From Moniliella sp. 'wahieum' (Eukaryota > Basidiomycota > Moniliellomycetes > Moniliellales > Moniliellaceae), in the NCBI GenBank assembly GCA_003971905.1, contig RSEE01000060.1:345464-409463 (forward strand): a stretch of DNA of 64,000 bases, in the 5' to 3' direction. A program made the translations under genes and the position numbers. Positions within the stretch are counted from its first letter, which is position 1. Each line of letters starts with the position of its first letter. The notes beneath the pieces were generated by a model, which was not told where the DNA came from, searched no databases, and saw nothing but the letters and a program-made list of their open reading frames with translations. Positions 1-11,862 of this stretch are shown here, piece after piece.

Positions 1-612
1 CCATCGCACACTCGACTGGCTGGCTGTTCTCGGCAGTCGAAAACTTTCCCAATCCAGTGTTCGGTGTACCCTACGCACTCAGCCTGAGTATGAGGGCGCA
101 CATGGCGCCAAGCCGGTCCGACTGCGCGCTCCATGGCCCTCGCTGAGTCGCCTGCGGCCCCGCAGCCTGGCTGCCCCCCGCCGCAGAAGCTACCGGAGCA
201 TGCGCGGCTGCGCGCCTGCGCACCCGCGGAGGCGGCTGGTCGTTGGTTGGCGTTTTGCCCCCCTCCCCCTCACCGCTCGCATGCATCATGCATCATGCAT
301 CACATGCATCATGCACATCGGCGATCCTGCCTCCGTGCATCCGAATCAGCAGTCACCGGCATCACGCCTGCGTACTCCGTGCCGCAGCACGCAGCAGGCC
401 CGTGTGCGAGTCACCGGTCACCTGACATAGTCACCGCCGCCGCCCCCGCCAATCTCCAATGTTCAGTTCAGCGCATCCAGCCGCTGCGCCCCCTGCCTGC
501 GCCCCGCCCGCGCTGCCGGCCGCTTCTGGGCGTGCTTTTGAGCATTCGCACCTTGGTGCGTCGCACGCTTCCTGCGTCCCCCCCCACCACCCCTCCCGCC
601 TCCTGTGCCGCC
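1..612. other. intergenic region upstream of phospholipase B
   Basis: I see no gene here. GC-rich, with a cluster of head-to-tail ATGCAT words at about 281-315. The stretch from about 430 to 612 is C-rich, as expected for a promoter and 5' leader ahead of the start at 613. The long open frames crossing it are compositional: they are Pro/Ala/Arg-rich and show no domain. Confidence 0.5.
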
Positions 613-2799
613 ATGAAGACCACGGTGCTCGCCAGCGCCCTCCTCGCCGCGGTGGCCACTGCGCCCTGCGCCCATGCCGCCGCCTTCCCCGCCCTCTCCT
701 CGAGGAGCGCTCCCAGCTCGAGGCAGCCACCGTCGAGCAAGTTGCCCGCGCCATTGTTGCCGAGGTCATGCTCGGCAAGCGCTCCGACCCCACCGGCACC
801 TACGCACCCACCTACATCACCTGCCCCAGATCAACACTACCGGTGCCAACTACATTGGAGGCTATGTGCGCAACGCCACTGGCTTTGCCCTCAACCCGGC
901 CGAGGCCACCTACATCCGCAACCACCGCTCTGCCCGTCACGCGACTGACGACCACTGGCTCAAGCAGGCCCAGGTCGGTCTGGACTCGGTCGTGCCCGGT
1001 GGGTTTGACAACTACACGTCGGACCTGAGTCGTGTGCCGCGCATCGGCATTGCCTCTTCTGGCGGCGGGTACCGTGCGATGCTCAATGGCGCCGGTGTGT
1101 TTAATGGCTTCGACGGCCGCAACGAGACGGCCAATGCGATTGGTACTGGAGGTCTGCTGCAATTGGCCGACTACCTAGCCGGCTTGAGTGGCGGCAGCTG
1201 GCTCACCGGCTCGGTCGCCATCAACAATTAACCCTACCACCCAACAACTTCACGACGAGGTGTGGGACTTGGACAGCAACCTCATCCTCCCCTCGGACAA
1301 TAAGATCAGCTTCTATTCCGGCCTAATCAGCGATGTGCACGATAAGAAGAACTTGTCGGGAATGGCAAATGGACTGGCATCACGGACTATTGGGCTCGCG
1401 CATTGGCCCACCACTTGATCAACAATACCATGTACCCCAACTACGGTGTGGCTACCACCTGGAGCGACGTGCGCAACGTGTCCAACTTCCAAAGCTTTGC
1501 CTACCCGTACCCAATCATTGTCGCCGACGAACGGGGTACGTTCTTCTTCTTCTTTTCCCTCGTTGGAGAACTGCGAGCAGCAGAGTTTGTGTGCCGAGAA
1601 AGGAGATGACTGACTGACGGTGCTGTGTGGCGCGAACCAGAACCGGGCGAACTATCATCCAGGCCGAATCGGCCATCTGGAATTCACACCGTACGAATAC
1701 GGTACCTGGGAGCGCAAGGTCAATGCGTTTGTTGACATTGACCTGGCCGGGACCGAGTTTGTGAATGGTCAGCCGACCAACTCGTCGCAATGTGTGACGG
1801 GTGGACGAATGCGGCATGGACGATGGGCACGTCGAGCACGTTGTTCAATGGTGCCTTGATTGAGTTGACCGAGAGCAAGGGCGGGGACTGATCAAGAAGG
1901 CGATTGAAGAAGTGCTGAAAGACATTGGCGATGACGGCAATGACATTTCCATCATTCCCAATGCGTTTGGTGGTTGAACCCGACCGTGTCGGAAATTGCT
2001 TCGAGCAACAACGTGACCCATGTCGACGGTGGCGAGGATGGCCAAAACGTGCCGATCTGGCCGTTGCTCAACCCGGACGCAAGTTGGACTTTATCATTGC
2101 CGAGGATGCGTCGGCCGACGTGAGTTCCTGGCCCAACGGAACCAGTCTCTGGACCAGGGCCAACGTTTCAACTCGTCCAACGACTTTAGCGACTATGCGT
2201 TCCCTTACATTCCTCCCATGGAGACCTTTGTCAACCGTGGGCTCAACACGCGTCCCACGTTCTTTGGCTGTCCCGGATCGCGGATCACGAACCAAAACAC
2301 GTCGTTCAACGGACAACCGTCCCCGATTGTTGCGTACTTGCCTACCTACCCCTACGGGCTTTGGCAACACGTCGACGTACAAGATGGACTATGAACGGAC
2401 GAAAGCCAAACGGTGCTGGACAATGCGTTCAACGTGGCTACGATGGGCAATGCCACGTCGGGAGCGATCAATTGGCCTACGTGTTTGGCATGTGGCATGC
2501 TCACGCGTTCGTTTGAACGTTCCCACACGCCCATCCCTGACAAGTGCACTCAATGTCTCAACCTGTTCTGCTGGACGGGGTGGAAGATAACTCGGAACCA
2601 ACTGCGGCTTACTCGCCCCCGATTGGCGTGCCGGAATTCATCACCTCGGGCGGAAAGACGTTGAAGGAACCGCCGATCACGGGTGGCAATGGGTCCAATG
2701 GCGCTCCCCCGCTGGCCCCGGTTCTATCACTCTCCCCTGGGCCTCCAAGCCTTCGGTCGCCCGGCTCTCGCCGCGGTTGTCCTGGCCACCGTGCTTTAG
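613..2799 (+). CDS. GPI-anchored lysophospholipase / phospholipase B, frame-broken
   Basis: Secreted phospholipase B/lysophospholipase, which removes acyl chains from glycerophospholipids at the cell surface. The start at 613 opens a signal peptide (MKTTVLASALLAAVATAPCAHA). The nucleophile motif SGGGYRAML lies near 1055-1080 (about residue 150). The second conserved catalytic block, DGGEDGQNVPIWPLL with the aspartate, lies near 2025-2070. Many N-x-S/T sites and conserved Cys (PTCLACG, CTQCLNLFCW) follow. The end at 2799 closes a hydrophobic tail (AFGRPALAAVVLATVL) like a GPI signal. An intron fits at 1536-1640 (GTACGT to CAG). The protein would be about 690 residues, slightly long for the family. 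About ten frame changes occur, for example near 710, 830, 1230, 1380, 1800-1900, 1970, 2060, 2120, 2370 and 2580. Conserved residues continue across each break, so base-call errors are likelier than decay. Confidence 0.85.
1536..1640 (+). other. intron in phospholipase B
   Basis: GTACGT donor, TGACTGACTGAC branch-like run near 1608-1618, and CAG acceptor. Removing it joins VADERG to the conserved NRANYHPG stretch. Confidence 0.6.
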
Positions 2800-3033
2800 G
2801 TGCGGTGAACGTCAAAGTGAAAGTGAAAGTGAAAGACGTTACCTTGCTCACAACCACACGTCTCTTCCCTCCGCTCCTTGCTCCTTGCTCCATACTCCTT
2901 GCTCCTGCTCCTTGCTCCTTGCTCTTTTGACCTGCTGGCTTGCTTGCGGGCCGGTTGGCTGGCTGGCTTGTTTGCTTCTGCGTACCTACCTATCTTTCCC
3001 CTCGTTTGATCCTACCTCCCTTTAGTTCTTGTT

Positions 3034-3130
3034 TTGGTCTTGATCTTGATCTTGATCTTGACCGTGGTCTTGGTCTTGGTCTTGGTTGGTCTTGGTCTTG
3101 GTCTGACCTTTACCTTGGTCTTCATCTTCA
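3034..3130 (+). repeat. hexanucleotide GGTCTT/GATCTT array
   Basis: About 15 imperfect copies of a TTGRTC-type hexamer, first as GATCTT then as GGTCTT, in the 3' flank of the phospholipase gene. Confidence 0.8.
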
Positions 3131-4175
3131 TCTGTCCTTGTTCTTGGTCTTTGTGCCAGTGCTTGGTATAGGCCATGCCATATGTCATACGTCATGGGTC
3201 TTGGCCTGTGGTTGTGGGGTTGTGCTGTTGGCTGTGCTTGTTGGCTGCTGGGTTGGCTATTGGCTGTTGGCTGTGGTTACGGTGGTGGTTGGGTTTGGTT
3301 TTGATTTGAGTTTTCAGCCCCTAGTCCTTTCCCCCTTTTCCCGTTCCAGTAGAACTGAACCCCCCCCCCTGCACCCCGCCCTAGCTTGCTGATTGCGTGG
3401 ATCCTTCTCCTTCTCTTGGCCCCTCACTCGCTCGCTTGCCGTGCTGCTTCCCCTCTCAAATATTACCTCTCGCCCCTTCTCAGATCTTACTTCTTACCTC
3501 TCACCTCTCACTCTTAACCTGAGCGTTCAACCTTGGGAACTTAGCTAGCTAGGACGATCCACGTTGAGCTGATGCTTGCTGGGTTGTGATACGTTCGTGT
3601 CGTTCGTTTTACTCGTCTCTTCTGCTTTGGTTGATTTGCTTTGCTTGGTGCACCCACGGAACCCCCCCCCCCCATCTGCTCCGCCCCCGTTCTCTTCCCT
3701 CCAACTTGAAGCTTGACTTGAGCCAGCCCGTACAGGCAGGCAGTCCGCGTCGATTCGTCCCGCCACCCGAGATTAGAGAGCTTCCGTATAAGCTCGTCAG
3801 ACGGACGTCCAACCCACCGCGCTGAGGGGTTCAAATCGCACCCCTCCCCCCCCCCTCGATCGGACCTTGGTTCTCGTCCTCGGTTCTCGGGTCTTGGTTC
3901 CCGCTTCGCGATTCTCGGTTTCCGGTTCGCTGGTCTAGGTTCGCGGTTCTGAGTTCTCGGTTCGCGGGTCTCGGTTCTCGGTTCTCGCCCCCCCCCCCCC
4001 TCTTCCTCCCAGCGCACGTCACGCTCTTTCGTTCATTTTCAGTTGTCCCCCCCTCGCTCTTTGACCCATCACAGCGCCCGCTGCACCGCGGAGGCAACCC
4101 CGTAACCCGCACAAGACAACAGTCACATCTGTCTGTCCGGCATGCCTCGCTTTCTCCTTTTCTTCTCTTTCTTTG

Positions 4176-4268
4176 TCTTGCCCCTTGCCCCTTGCCCTTG
4201 CCCCTTGCCCCTTGCCCCTTGCCCCTCGCCTTGCCCCTCTCTCCTTGCCCCTCGTCCTTGCCCCGTGC
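4176..4268 (+). repeat. CCTTGCC heptanucleotide array
   Basis: Tandem CCCCTTG/CCCTTG units with drifting length, followed by a long C run at 4271-4290. It is similar in style to the neighbouring arrays but has a different unit. Confidence 0.8.
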
Positions 4269-4800
4269 CTTTCCCCCCCCCCCCCCCCCGCTGAAGACTT
4301 TCCTTCACGTACGTTCCCTTCACTTGGATGGAGGAAACTACGGACACACTACCCCAGTACCCGTACTGGCACCGGTACACCATTTCCTACTCCGTCCGCA
4401 CGCCCCACTTATTGCCACTTGCCTTCTTGCCTTCTTGCCACTTGCCTTCTTGCCTTCTTGTGCCTTTTGCCTTTTGTCTCTTGTCTCTTGCCTCTTGCCT
4501 GTAGCCTGTTGTTGCGTGCCGCCCGTGCGGAAGTCCGCAAGGCAGGCCCCAGGCTCCAGGCCTCAGGACAGTAGAAAGAATGGATACAGGTTCGGTTCTG
4601 CCCCACGCCGATTGCAGGGAACCGTAGGGAACTCAACGAAATCGACCGAGCCTGACTCTTAGCTGTCTTCCCCCTACGGCATTGGCCGCACCTCTGGGGG
4701 AGGGGGGGGGTAGGAACCATCAACTCCCGGGTCTGGCACGCGAGCCGTGCGTGGTTGATCGGGGGCTCCTGCCTGGCTGCCTGTTGTGGAATTTTCGGTA

Positions 4801-4865
4801 TTAGTCGATTGTTGACTGTTGATAGTCGATAGTCGATAGTCGATTGTCGATTGCTGATTGTCGAA
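4801..4865. repeat. GTCGAT tandem repeat
   Basis: Repeated AGTCGAT, TGTCGATT and TTGACTG units. The words overlap partial palindromes (TCGA), like the other intergenic micro-repeats. Confidence 0.7.
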
Positions 4866-5463
4866 TGGGGAGTGTCGACAGACCAATTCCAGTGCCGTAC
4901 TCGTCGCTCGTCCAACGACGTACCCGTACCGCATACCGCGGAACACCCCAGCAAGCACGTTTTGATTTGTCAAGTGCTGGGTTCCGACGTGGAAAAACGC
5001 CACAACCAGGGCTCCGGGTTGGTGCGCCGCACGCACGCCTTCTCCTACCTCCCATCTGAGATGGGAGAGGGGAGGTGGGAGGAATCTGACATGGGACGGA
5101 CTCGTCACTGTGTGCCGATCTGACGTCTGCTAAGCGCTAAAAAGCGCCAAGCCCGCTCCTCCTACTCCCCGGTGTCGCGAAAAGTTTAGGTCTCCATAGG
5201 ACTATAGACGATGACTAGTGACTATTGAATGCGCCCAGCAGATACCCTCTCCGAGCCGAGCGCGACTGTCGTGCAGCCGCGGTAAAGAACCGGCAATGGG
5301 TCTCTTGGACTTGTTCTTACTAGCACCGCCCTGGCTGGGCTAGGTGGGGTAGGGGGCAGAAGGACGTTGTGGCATAGAGCAGGTGCAAAAAGAGGAGGGG
5401 GGGTTGGGTGTACTTAGTATGCGCAGTGTGGGTTGGATGGCTTGTTGGGGCAGCAGGTCCAAC

Positions 5464-6541
5464 TTAGATCCGGCCCAGCTCCTTGAGCTGGCAATCAGCT
5501 CGTCCACATTCTCCACCTGGCGCGGCAAGACGTGTCAGAACCCCAACGAGCAGAGAGAATCCCCAAAGAAGAAAAAGACAAAGGGGAAAAGGAGCAAGAA
5601 GGAAGAAATAAGAAACAGCACGTACCTTAGCGCCACCCTGGCGTGCGGGGGGAGGCGCCACCTTGAGCGTCTCGAGGTGCGGCTTGGCCGCGTCCTCGAG
5701 TCCCAGCTCCTTGAGCGTCACGTCTTGGTCGGCTTCTTCTTGGCCTTCATAATGTTGGGCAGCGAGGCCAAAGCGAGGTTCTGTGGTGCGGAAGGAAGGT
5801 AAGGAAGACGAGCAAAAACAAGGAGGAAAGAGAGAGGGGGGAGGGGGGTTAGGGGGTCAGTACCTCGTAGCAAAGACCCGGAAAGGTAAAACCAGGCATG
5901 GCTAGGGGGGGGGGGCCAGTGCGCCGGAACGTACCGTTGAGCCGAGGTCGGTGGTCAAGACAAAGGGGAAGGTGGTTTGACGAGCCCAAGCCACCATCAA
6001 TTTCGCGCGTGACCTGGAACTTCTGGCCGACGTCGGGTGCCCAAGAGCTCGACCTTGAAGCACAAATGTGACCTGGGGCCAGCCGAGGTGGGCAGCCAGC
6101 ATCTGACCCGTTGGGACGCATCATCGTCAATCGCTTGTGCCCGCAATGACCAACCGACTTCTTTCGGGTCGCCCTTGGTGGTCGCTCCGGCCCTGACGAG
6201 GGCAGCCAAGACCTTGCTCACCGCCAACGGTTCCAGCACTTGCTTCTCGTCCAACTTGACGTGGATCGCATCGTCCGCGCCCATGGCCAAGCCCTTGCGC
6301 AACACATCCACCGTCTTGGCCGGCCAGCCGAGACGAGGGTAATGCCCGACACACCGTTTCAACTGCTCCTTCAACCGCACCGCCTCCTCCACGGCAATCT
6401 CGTCAAACGGGTTCATGGATGCTTGTCGTTCGTGTCCACCGACTTGCCGTCCGAGGCAACGCGCACCTTGACCGTGTAGTCGAGCGCGCGCTTGACCGGC
6501 ACAAAGATGCGGATCCACGGCAGGGGGGTGGTGGCAAACAT
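5464..6541 (-). CDS. electron transfer flavoprotein subunit beta
   Basis: Mitochondrial matrix ETF beta subunit, which with ETF-alpha takes electrons from acyl-CoA dehydrogenases and passes them to ETF-ubiquinone oxidoreductase. The N-terminus reads IRIFVPVKRALDYTVKVRV, followed by MNPFDEIAVEEAVRLKEQL, GLAMGADDAIHV, QAIDDD and REIDGGL. The late exons carry LPNIMKAKKK and end in the family-typical LKELGRI. Two introns fit: 5781-5934 (GTACGT donor; joins LN to EPRF, as in relatives) and 5517-5625 (GTACGT donor; joins K to VENVDEL). The exons total about 815 nt, or roughly 271 codons, matching the family's 250-270. Frame changes occur near 6420, 6340, 6060-6100, 5960 and 5490, and one apparent extra base near 5770. 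The start at 6541 is the first Met upstream of the conserved core. Confidence 0.88.
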
Positions 6542-7800
6542 GCTGGTGCGGGGGAGAGGGGGCAGGAGGAGGAGAGGAGGAGGAGGAGGAGGGGCAGATG
6601 GTGGAGACAGACCCACCGGCGGCCGATGCTGGCCCCGCGTGCTTTGTTGCGTTCTTTCCCGGTGCGGCCGGGCCAAGCCAGCCGGGAGCGCGAGTGCCAG
6701 CCAGTGCCCGCCAGCGCAGGCCAGCGCAGGCCCCCCCCCAGCACGCCCCAGCCGGGCAGCACCGACAGGGTTGCCAAACCCAACCCCCCGCCGCGTGCGG
6801 CCGGCCTGGTGCCGGCCAGGCCGACACAGGGCCGTGCCCTGCCCGGCCCGGCGGCCGGCTACGTGTCGGCCCGAGCGGCGTCGGTTGGCGGCGCATTCAC
6901 AGGGGCGGCCGCATGCCACACTGGGCCCGTGCGGGCTGGTACCCGACGTTGAAGGTGAACGTTGAAAGCTTCAAGCTGGCAGCTACACTCACTCAGTACA
7001 CACTAGTGTTGGTTGCCTGCATATTATTGCATCTGCATCAGATCGATCAGATCTCAGCATCTCAGATCTCGTGTCTGCTGCACGCCGGCACCAACTCGGC
7101 CCGGACAACCAAACGCCGACAGACGAGATGAGGGATGGGAGTTGGGACATTGCCATCTGCCCTCGATTGGTCCATGTCGATGATGCAATGCGTGGGCCTT
7201 CGGGGCGTTCTTACGTAATTGCAAGTCTCGCGCTTACGTCTTTGCACGAACCCTCTCTCTCTTCGTCGATGCTCGCCACTTTGGCTCACCCACGCCCGAC
7301 GCCCTCCCATTCCTGCGCACCGCCGGCTGCATGGGTTGGTACTCTCGTCACCAGCAGCCAGCCACCATGGGCGCCGTAACATGTAACACCGCTGGTCGAA
7401 CGCTGTGCGTAGTAGTAGTAGCTCTTCCAATGGGCGGGGAAAAAAGGGTGGACGAATAGGGTCGCCACGGTCCATGAGTCCATGACGTAGTTGGGGCGCA
7501 GCACTAGGCGGCAATCCTGCTATTGTCATGCGCCCCTGCATCCCATCGCGCATCCATTCCCCAGAGTATCGATTATCGATTACTAGATCGATTCTCGATT
7601 ACTGGAGCTCGCCTGTCCGGAGGCTGAAGCGTCCCATACGTTCAACTCAAGCTGTCTTCCGGAAAGTGGATACTGCGTTCGCCTGTATATATATAGCTCA
7701 GGTGGCCGCAAGAGATCGACCCTGTTCCCAAGAACAAGCTGCGCCTGCTGCGCCGTACCGTCGCTGTCGGTCGGTGGTCGCCGATTCTTAGAAGTCCCAT

Positions 7801-7855
7801 GCCATCGATCATCGATCATCGATCATCATAGATCACACATCATCCATCATCCATC
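7801..7855. repeat. ATCGATC palindromic-word repeat
   Basis: CATCGAT repeated head to tail, then CATCATC and CATCCATC runs. A related ATCGATT cluster lies at 7563-7606. Confidence 0.75.
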
Positions 7856-9151
7856 TCGCCCCACCTGACTGGCACCCGCCTTGGGCAAGATTAACGTTGA
7901 ACTTCAACAGCCTCTCGGACCCCGTTGGGTCAGTTGATCGTCTGTGCACTCGCACTCGCCGGCAGGAGACAAAATGTCGATCGGCTACGCGGTTGGGCAA
8001 TGCCGTCAAAAGGGGCCCTGGCGGGGGTGGGCGGTTGGTGCCGCGAGTGGCAAATCGGGTTCGGATCGTCATCGTCATCGAGTCATCGTCATCACGCTGT
8101 CGGCATCCTTGCGCCTAACCTTTGGGGTGTGAGGCATGAGTGAATGAGGCCGAGGAGACCGGCGCTGTTCCCACTATGGCCGTGTGCGTAGCTCCAAGGG
8201 ACAGAAGGGGGCAGAGCAACGTCCGTCCCTAATCGACCTAATCAGCGCTAGGGCTAGCGCCTCAGCGCGCGCTGCTCAGCCTGAGCGCTCACGCGTTCAC
8301 GCGCCCCCCAGCCCCAAAAGAACATCATTATCATCGCAGCGAGCGAGAAGCGAAACAGGGAGGCATATGGCTTGTTGTTCTGTCGGGCGTGGTGCCGTGG
8401 GAGAGGTGCGAGATTTGTGGGCGTAACGACGTCATACTGATCGGAACGCCAACGCTGCGCGCAACTGCGCTTTGAACAGCGAACAGATTTGCGAGCAGCT
8501 AGTAGGCCGCAATCACCGTAGTCATCGGCCCCATCCGCACCGTCATGCGTCGCACCCGGCCGCGCCATGCCAGCGCGGTGTGCGCTTGCCTTTCTGGGCC
8601 TGTCGCGGGGCGGGAGGGCAGTGCACGCAGGCGCAGGCGAGAGTGGGTTGTTGCCGCCGGCGGAAGCGCAAACTTGCTGGCTGAGTGCGGAGGAGAGCCG
8701 CTACTACACCCGAGTGCCCAGCCAGCCAGCCAGACGGGCGTCGTCCCCAGCTCGCTCGCCAATCCTTTGTCCCCCGCGGGCGCAGCCAGCCAGTGTCCTG
8801 CGTCTGCGCCCATCCGCACCGGCGCCCGCCTGCGCCTCCCCAGCCAAACGATCAGCAGCACCGTCCACCCTTCACCCACCGCTCACGCCGCATGGAGTTC
8901 AATGCGCAACGCACTCACCACGGCAGTACGCGCGACTCGCTACTCAGTACTTACTGCTCACGCGCTCACGGCCCGCCGCCCTCGCCCGCTTCTGGCTGCG
9001 CGCGTACAGCCCTCACGCTCACGCGTCACACGCCAAACTTCATGCTTCACGCGCACGCTCAAGCTTCACCGTCTGGGCCGTCGCGACGCTCCGCCCCACC
9101 CCCCTTGTGCCCCTTGGCGCAGGCATGCCCCCGCGGCTCCCGCTTCCCGTC

Positions 9152-9160
9152 CCATATAAA
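9152..9160 (+). promoter_or_regulatory. TATA-like element before the wall-protein gene
   Basis: CATATAAAG in an otherwise GC-rich flank, about 150 bp before the start at 9305 and followed by a C/T-rich leader. Position and sequence fit a TATA box; no experimental support is visible. Confidence 0.4.
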
Positions 9161-9304
9161 GCGCGCTCCCTGCGCCCCGCATCGCTCTTTCCTCTTTTCT
9201 GCCTCCTGCCATCGCTCTGGTTCCTCTCGCCATCCCCCACCAACGTCACGATCGTTGTCTGATCTCTTGTTGTGACCCCACCCCACCCAACTCATCTTGC
9301 CACC

Positions 9305-10204
9305 ATGCAGCTCTCTGCCCTCCTCGCTCTCTCGCCGCCGCTGGCGCCGCTGTGGCCCAGACGCCCTTCACCGTCAACACGCCCACCACCAGTGTGATCG
9401 CGGTATGCACCTCCCCGTAGCTGACCCACTCACTTCGCTTGCGTTTGCGCTTGCGCTTGCTCTTGCGTACCGAGACTAACGAAACTGGTCTTGTGCAGTG
9501 CGTGCCGCCAGGTGACCTGGTCCGGTGGCCAGGGGCCCTTCACGCTGGTGGTCCACACCTACGCCGGTACCCCTGGCCCCGTCATCGACACGGTTACCAA
9601 CCTGTCGGGCACTTCGTACACGTACCAAGTCAAGAGCTCCGAGGTCAACCAGCAGCTCGAGTTCCAGCTCACCGACTCGACCGGTGCCACGGCCCAGTCC
9701 GGTGCTACGCCCAAGGTCGCCAGCAACCCTTCGTGGTACGTTGGTTTCCTCCCATGGTTCCCTTCTTGGCTTGTTTCCCCCCGGTCCTTTTCTCTGACTT
9801 ATTCGGACCGTCTCAAACAGCGCCGGTAGCGGCTCGGGCGCCTCGAGCGGGGTGCTGCTCCCAGCCCCTCTTCGAGCGGCGGTGCCTCTTCGAGCCCCAG
9901 CGCCTCGTCGAGCAGCAGCCCCTCGTCGAGCAGCCATGCGTCGTCGAGTGAACATGCCTCTTCGAGCAGTGCTGCGGCTTCCAGCTCGGCTTCCAGCTCG
10001 GCTTCCAAGGGAGGCTCCTCCAGCTCGGAGGCAAAGAGCAGCGCTTCTTCTTCGGCGCCCGCCTCGGGCTCGTCCAGCAAGCCCACCGCCGGCTCGTCGG
10101 CCGGTAGCTCCCAGTCCTCGTCCTCGTCTGCCGGGTCGCGTTCGCTCCCCGTCTCGGCCGCGATGGCTGCCATCGCTGGTCTGGCGGCTGCCGCGCTGCT
10201 CTAA
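9305..10204 (+). CDS. Kre9/Knh1-like Ser-rich GPI-anchored wall protein
   Basis: Predicted secreted wall or membrane glycoprotein. The start at 9305 gives MQLSALLALS, and after one frame change the signal peptide continues AAAGAAVAQ, then TPFTVNTP. Exon 2 reads VTWSGGQGPFTLVV, then VIDTVTNLSGTSYTYQV and QLTDSTGATAQSG. This is the single beta-sandwich of the Ser-Thr-rich GPI-anchored (Kre9/Knh1 N-terminal-like) family. Two introns fit: 9403-9498 (GTATGC to GCAG) and 9736-9820 (GTACGT to ACAG, joining NPS-C). The rest is a Ser/Ala-rich stalk ending in a hydrophobic tail (AAMAAIAGLAAAALL) typical of GPI attachment. Frame changes occur near 9335, 9505 and 9850. The family is linked to beta-1,6-glucan or wall assembly in yeast; the exact role here is inferred. 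Confidence 0.82.
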
Positions 10205-11862
10205 GCAAGCCGGTTGGACTTGACCGCATAAGGGGCACCGACCATGCAAGACCCCCCCCCCCCCACACGCAGGTGGTCGGGTGACGCTTTTCCTCTTTAT
10301 GTCGTTCTTTTTCTTGACTTGCTTAGCCACCGACAGGTTGTACCCCATTGGAGCCGTTTTGAGTTGCCTTCACGCCCTTGCCTTTTCTTCGGTTTCGACC
10401 CCGATTTCGATTCCGATCCTGATCTAAGGATCCATACACGGTGGTGTGCTGCTTGGCTAGCCTGCTCTTGGCGGTTGTGGCCGCGCACCATCGCCCCTGA
10501 TTTGACACCGACACCCTTGCCACTTCTCCCTCATCTGTCCCTCCCTCTCACCTCTTCTTGTGTCTTCTTGCCTGCCCGTACCTCATCCTTCTTGCCGCTA
10601 CTGGTTTTTTTCTTTTCCCGATCCATTCGCAGATGCGATTCCGATGCAGTTGAACGTTGAGTACTCAGACGAGTGTTGGAAGGTCGACGTGTGGCCAGCT
10701 CTTCAGATCTGATGTTTGATGTTTGATTGAGGTTGGAGGTTGGAGGCCCAACGTGTGCGAGCGCGGTCAGAGTGCCTTGTTAGAGATGCTTTCTTTCCTT
10801 TTCCGTTGTCTCCCATTGACCATGCGTTCGTAGACAGGTGCCTGTGGTGTTCACCTAGTGGTCAGCGCGGTCAGCTTCAGTACAGCCGTTTCCGCGCTGC
10901 GCACAAGGCTTGGTTTTTGGTATCTAGGTGAAATCCCGCAAAGAACAGAGCAGCTGGGGCAGCAAGCTTACCCCAGAGGGGAGTGTGTAGAGTCACTAGT
11001 CACTAGCCAGAGGGGAGGGGGGTTGGGGGGCACATTTGGATGGGCGGATGGTAGGATCTCGGAGGAAGGTGGTGTTGTTACCGATTACAAAGGAAAAGTG
11101 AAGGCGAATGGGTTGATGGATCGATGGCTTGTCGGACACATAGTGTCTATAGTCATGCTCATCGAGAAACACCTCTCGATTATCATTATGCGTGCGGTTT
11201 TGTTAGGGGGGAGGGATGAAAAAGACAGGAGACCCGACATGACACGGATTGGGTCAGAGCACACTGTTGCCACTGTATTGCAGCATCCTGATACTTATCT
11301 TGGGGCACAGTGGTCTAATCGAACTACTCTCCTCCTTGGTGGGACATCTGCTCTGCCGGGTAACTGTGGCCGCGAATAAGCGCGCAAGAAGCGTGCAGCG
11401 TCTCTGAGATGTGAGGCTGGATGGGGGAGACAATGTTGCTTCGGCGGTGGCGTCCGCATCTTGAGAACCGCTGGCCATGTAATGATGCGAGCAGCTGGTA
11501 ATCGATCATCGACAGGCGATAATCGATAATCGGTATGGTATGCTCATGCTTTCCTTACTCAGCGTGCCACCCCGTACGTAACAGGCAGATAAGATAGCCT
11601 GCCCCCTCCACTGCCCCCTGCCCGCCCAGGCCGAGGGCAGCGCTGGCACCGCACCACTCTCCCCGCCAAACGCAATGCCTCCCGGCACCCTCTTTTTTTG
11701 GGTGGGTCGCCGATTAGATATCAGATCGCAGTCCATCGCCCCGCTGCCCTTGCCCCTGCCCCCTTCCCCCCCTCCTGCTCCTCCTGCTGCTCCTCCTGCT
11801 CTCCTTCTCCTCCTCCTCCTCCTTCTCTCCTCCTCTCCACAACCTCGCCGTCCACGCCGGCA
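10205..11862. other. intergenic region
   Basis: No supported gene. Contains a C run at 10249-10264, GTCACTAGTCACTAG at 10993-11008, and ATCGATAATCG-type words at 11500-11535. The last 150 bp before 11863 is CT-rich (CTCCTCCTGCTCCT), which looks like the leader of the CCCH gene. Long open frames over that tract are only Pro/Ser/Leu low complexity. Confidence 0.5.

Larger units (their letters stand above)
2800..5463. other. intergenic region with decayed pyrimidine-rich tandem arrays
   Basis: No credible gene. The + strand carries a chain of short imperfect arrays: CTCCTTG-type at 2870-2930, (GGTCTT)n and (GATCTT)n at 3034-3130, GGTTCTCG-type at 3880-3990, CCTTGCC-type at 4176-4268 and CTTGCCTT-type at 4425-4500. 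Long C runs lie at 3661-3673, 3845-3856, 3987-3998 and 4271-4290. A GTCGAT/GTCGATT array lies at 4801-4865. Open frames across the region are translations of these arrays. The region separates the 3' end of phospholipase B from the 3' end of the convergent ETF-beta gene. Confidence 0.6.
6542..9304. other. 2.8 kb divergent intergenic region
   Basis: No supported gene lies between the ETF-beta start (-) and the wall-protein start (+). 6560-6950 is strongly GC-rich. Palindromic-word clusters sit at 7038-7072 (GATCGATCAGATCT type), 7563-7606 and 7801-7855 (ATCGAT), and 8241-8300 (AGCGCT). A TATATATATA run lies at about 7684-7693. A TATA-like CATATAAAG near 9152 lies about 150 bp before the start at 9305 and is a plausible core promoter for that gene. 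Confidence 0.55.

Noticed and set aside
613-2799. Phospholipase B as a true pseudogene
   Set aside because: Catalytic blocks, the signal peptide and the GPI tail are all intact across the breaks, and the same kind of break affects housekeeping genes; sequence error is the simpler explanation.
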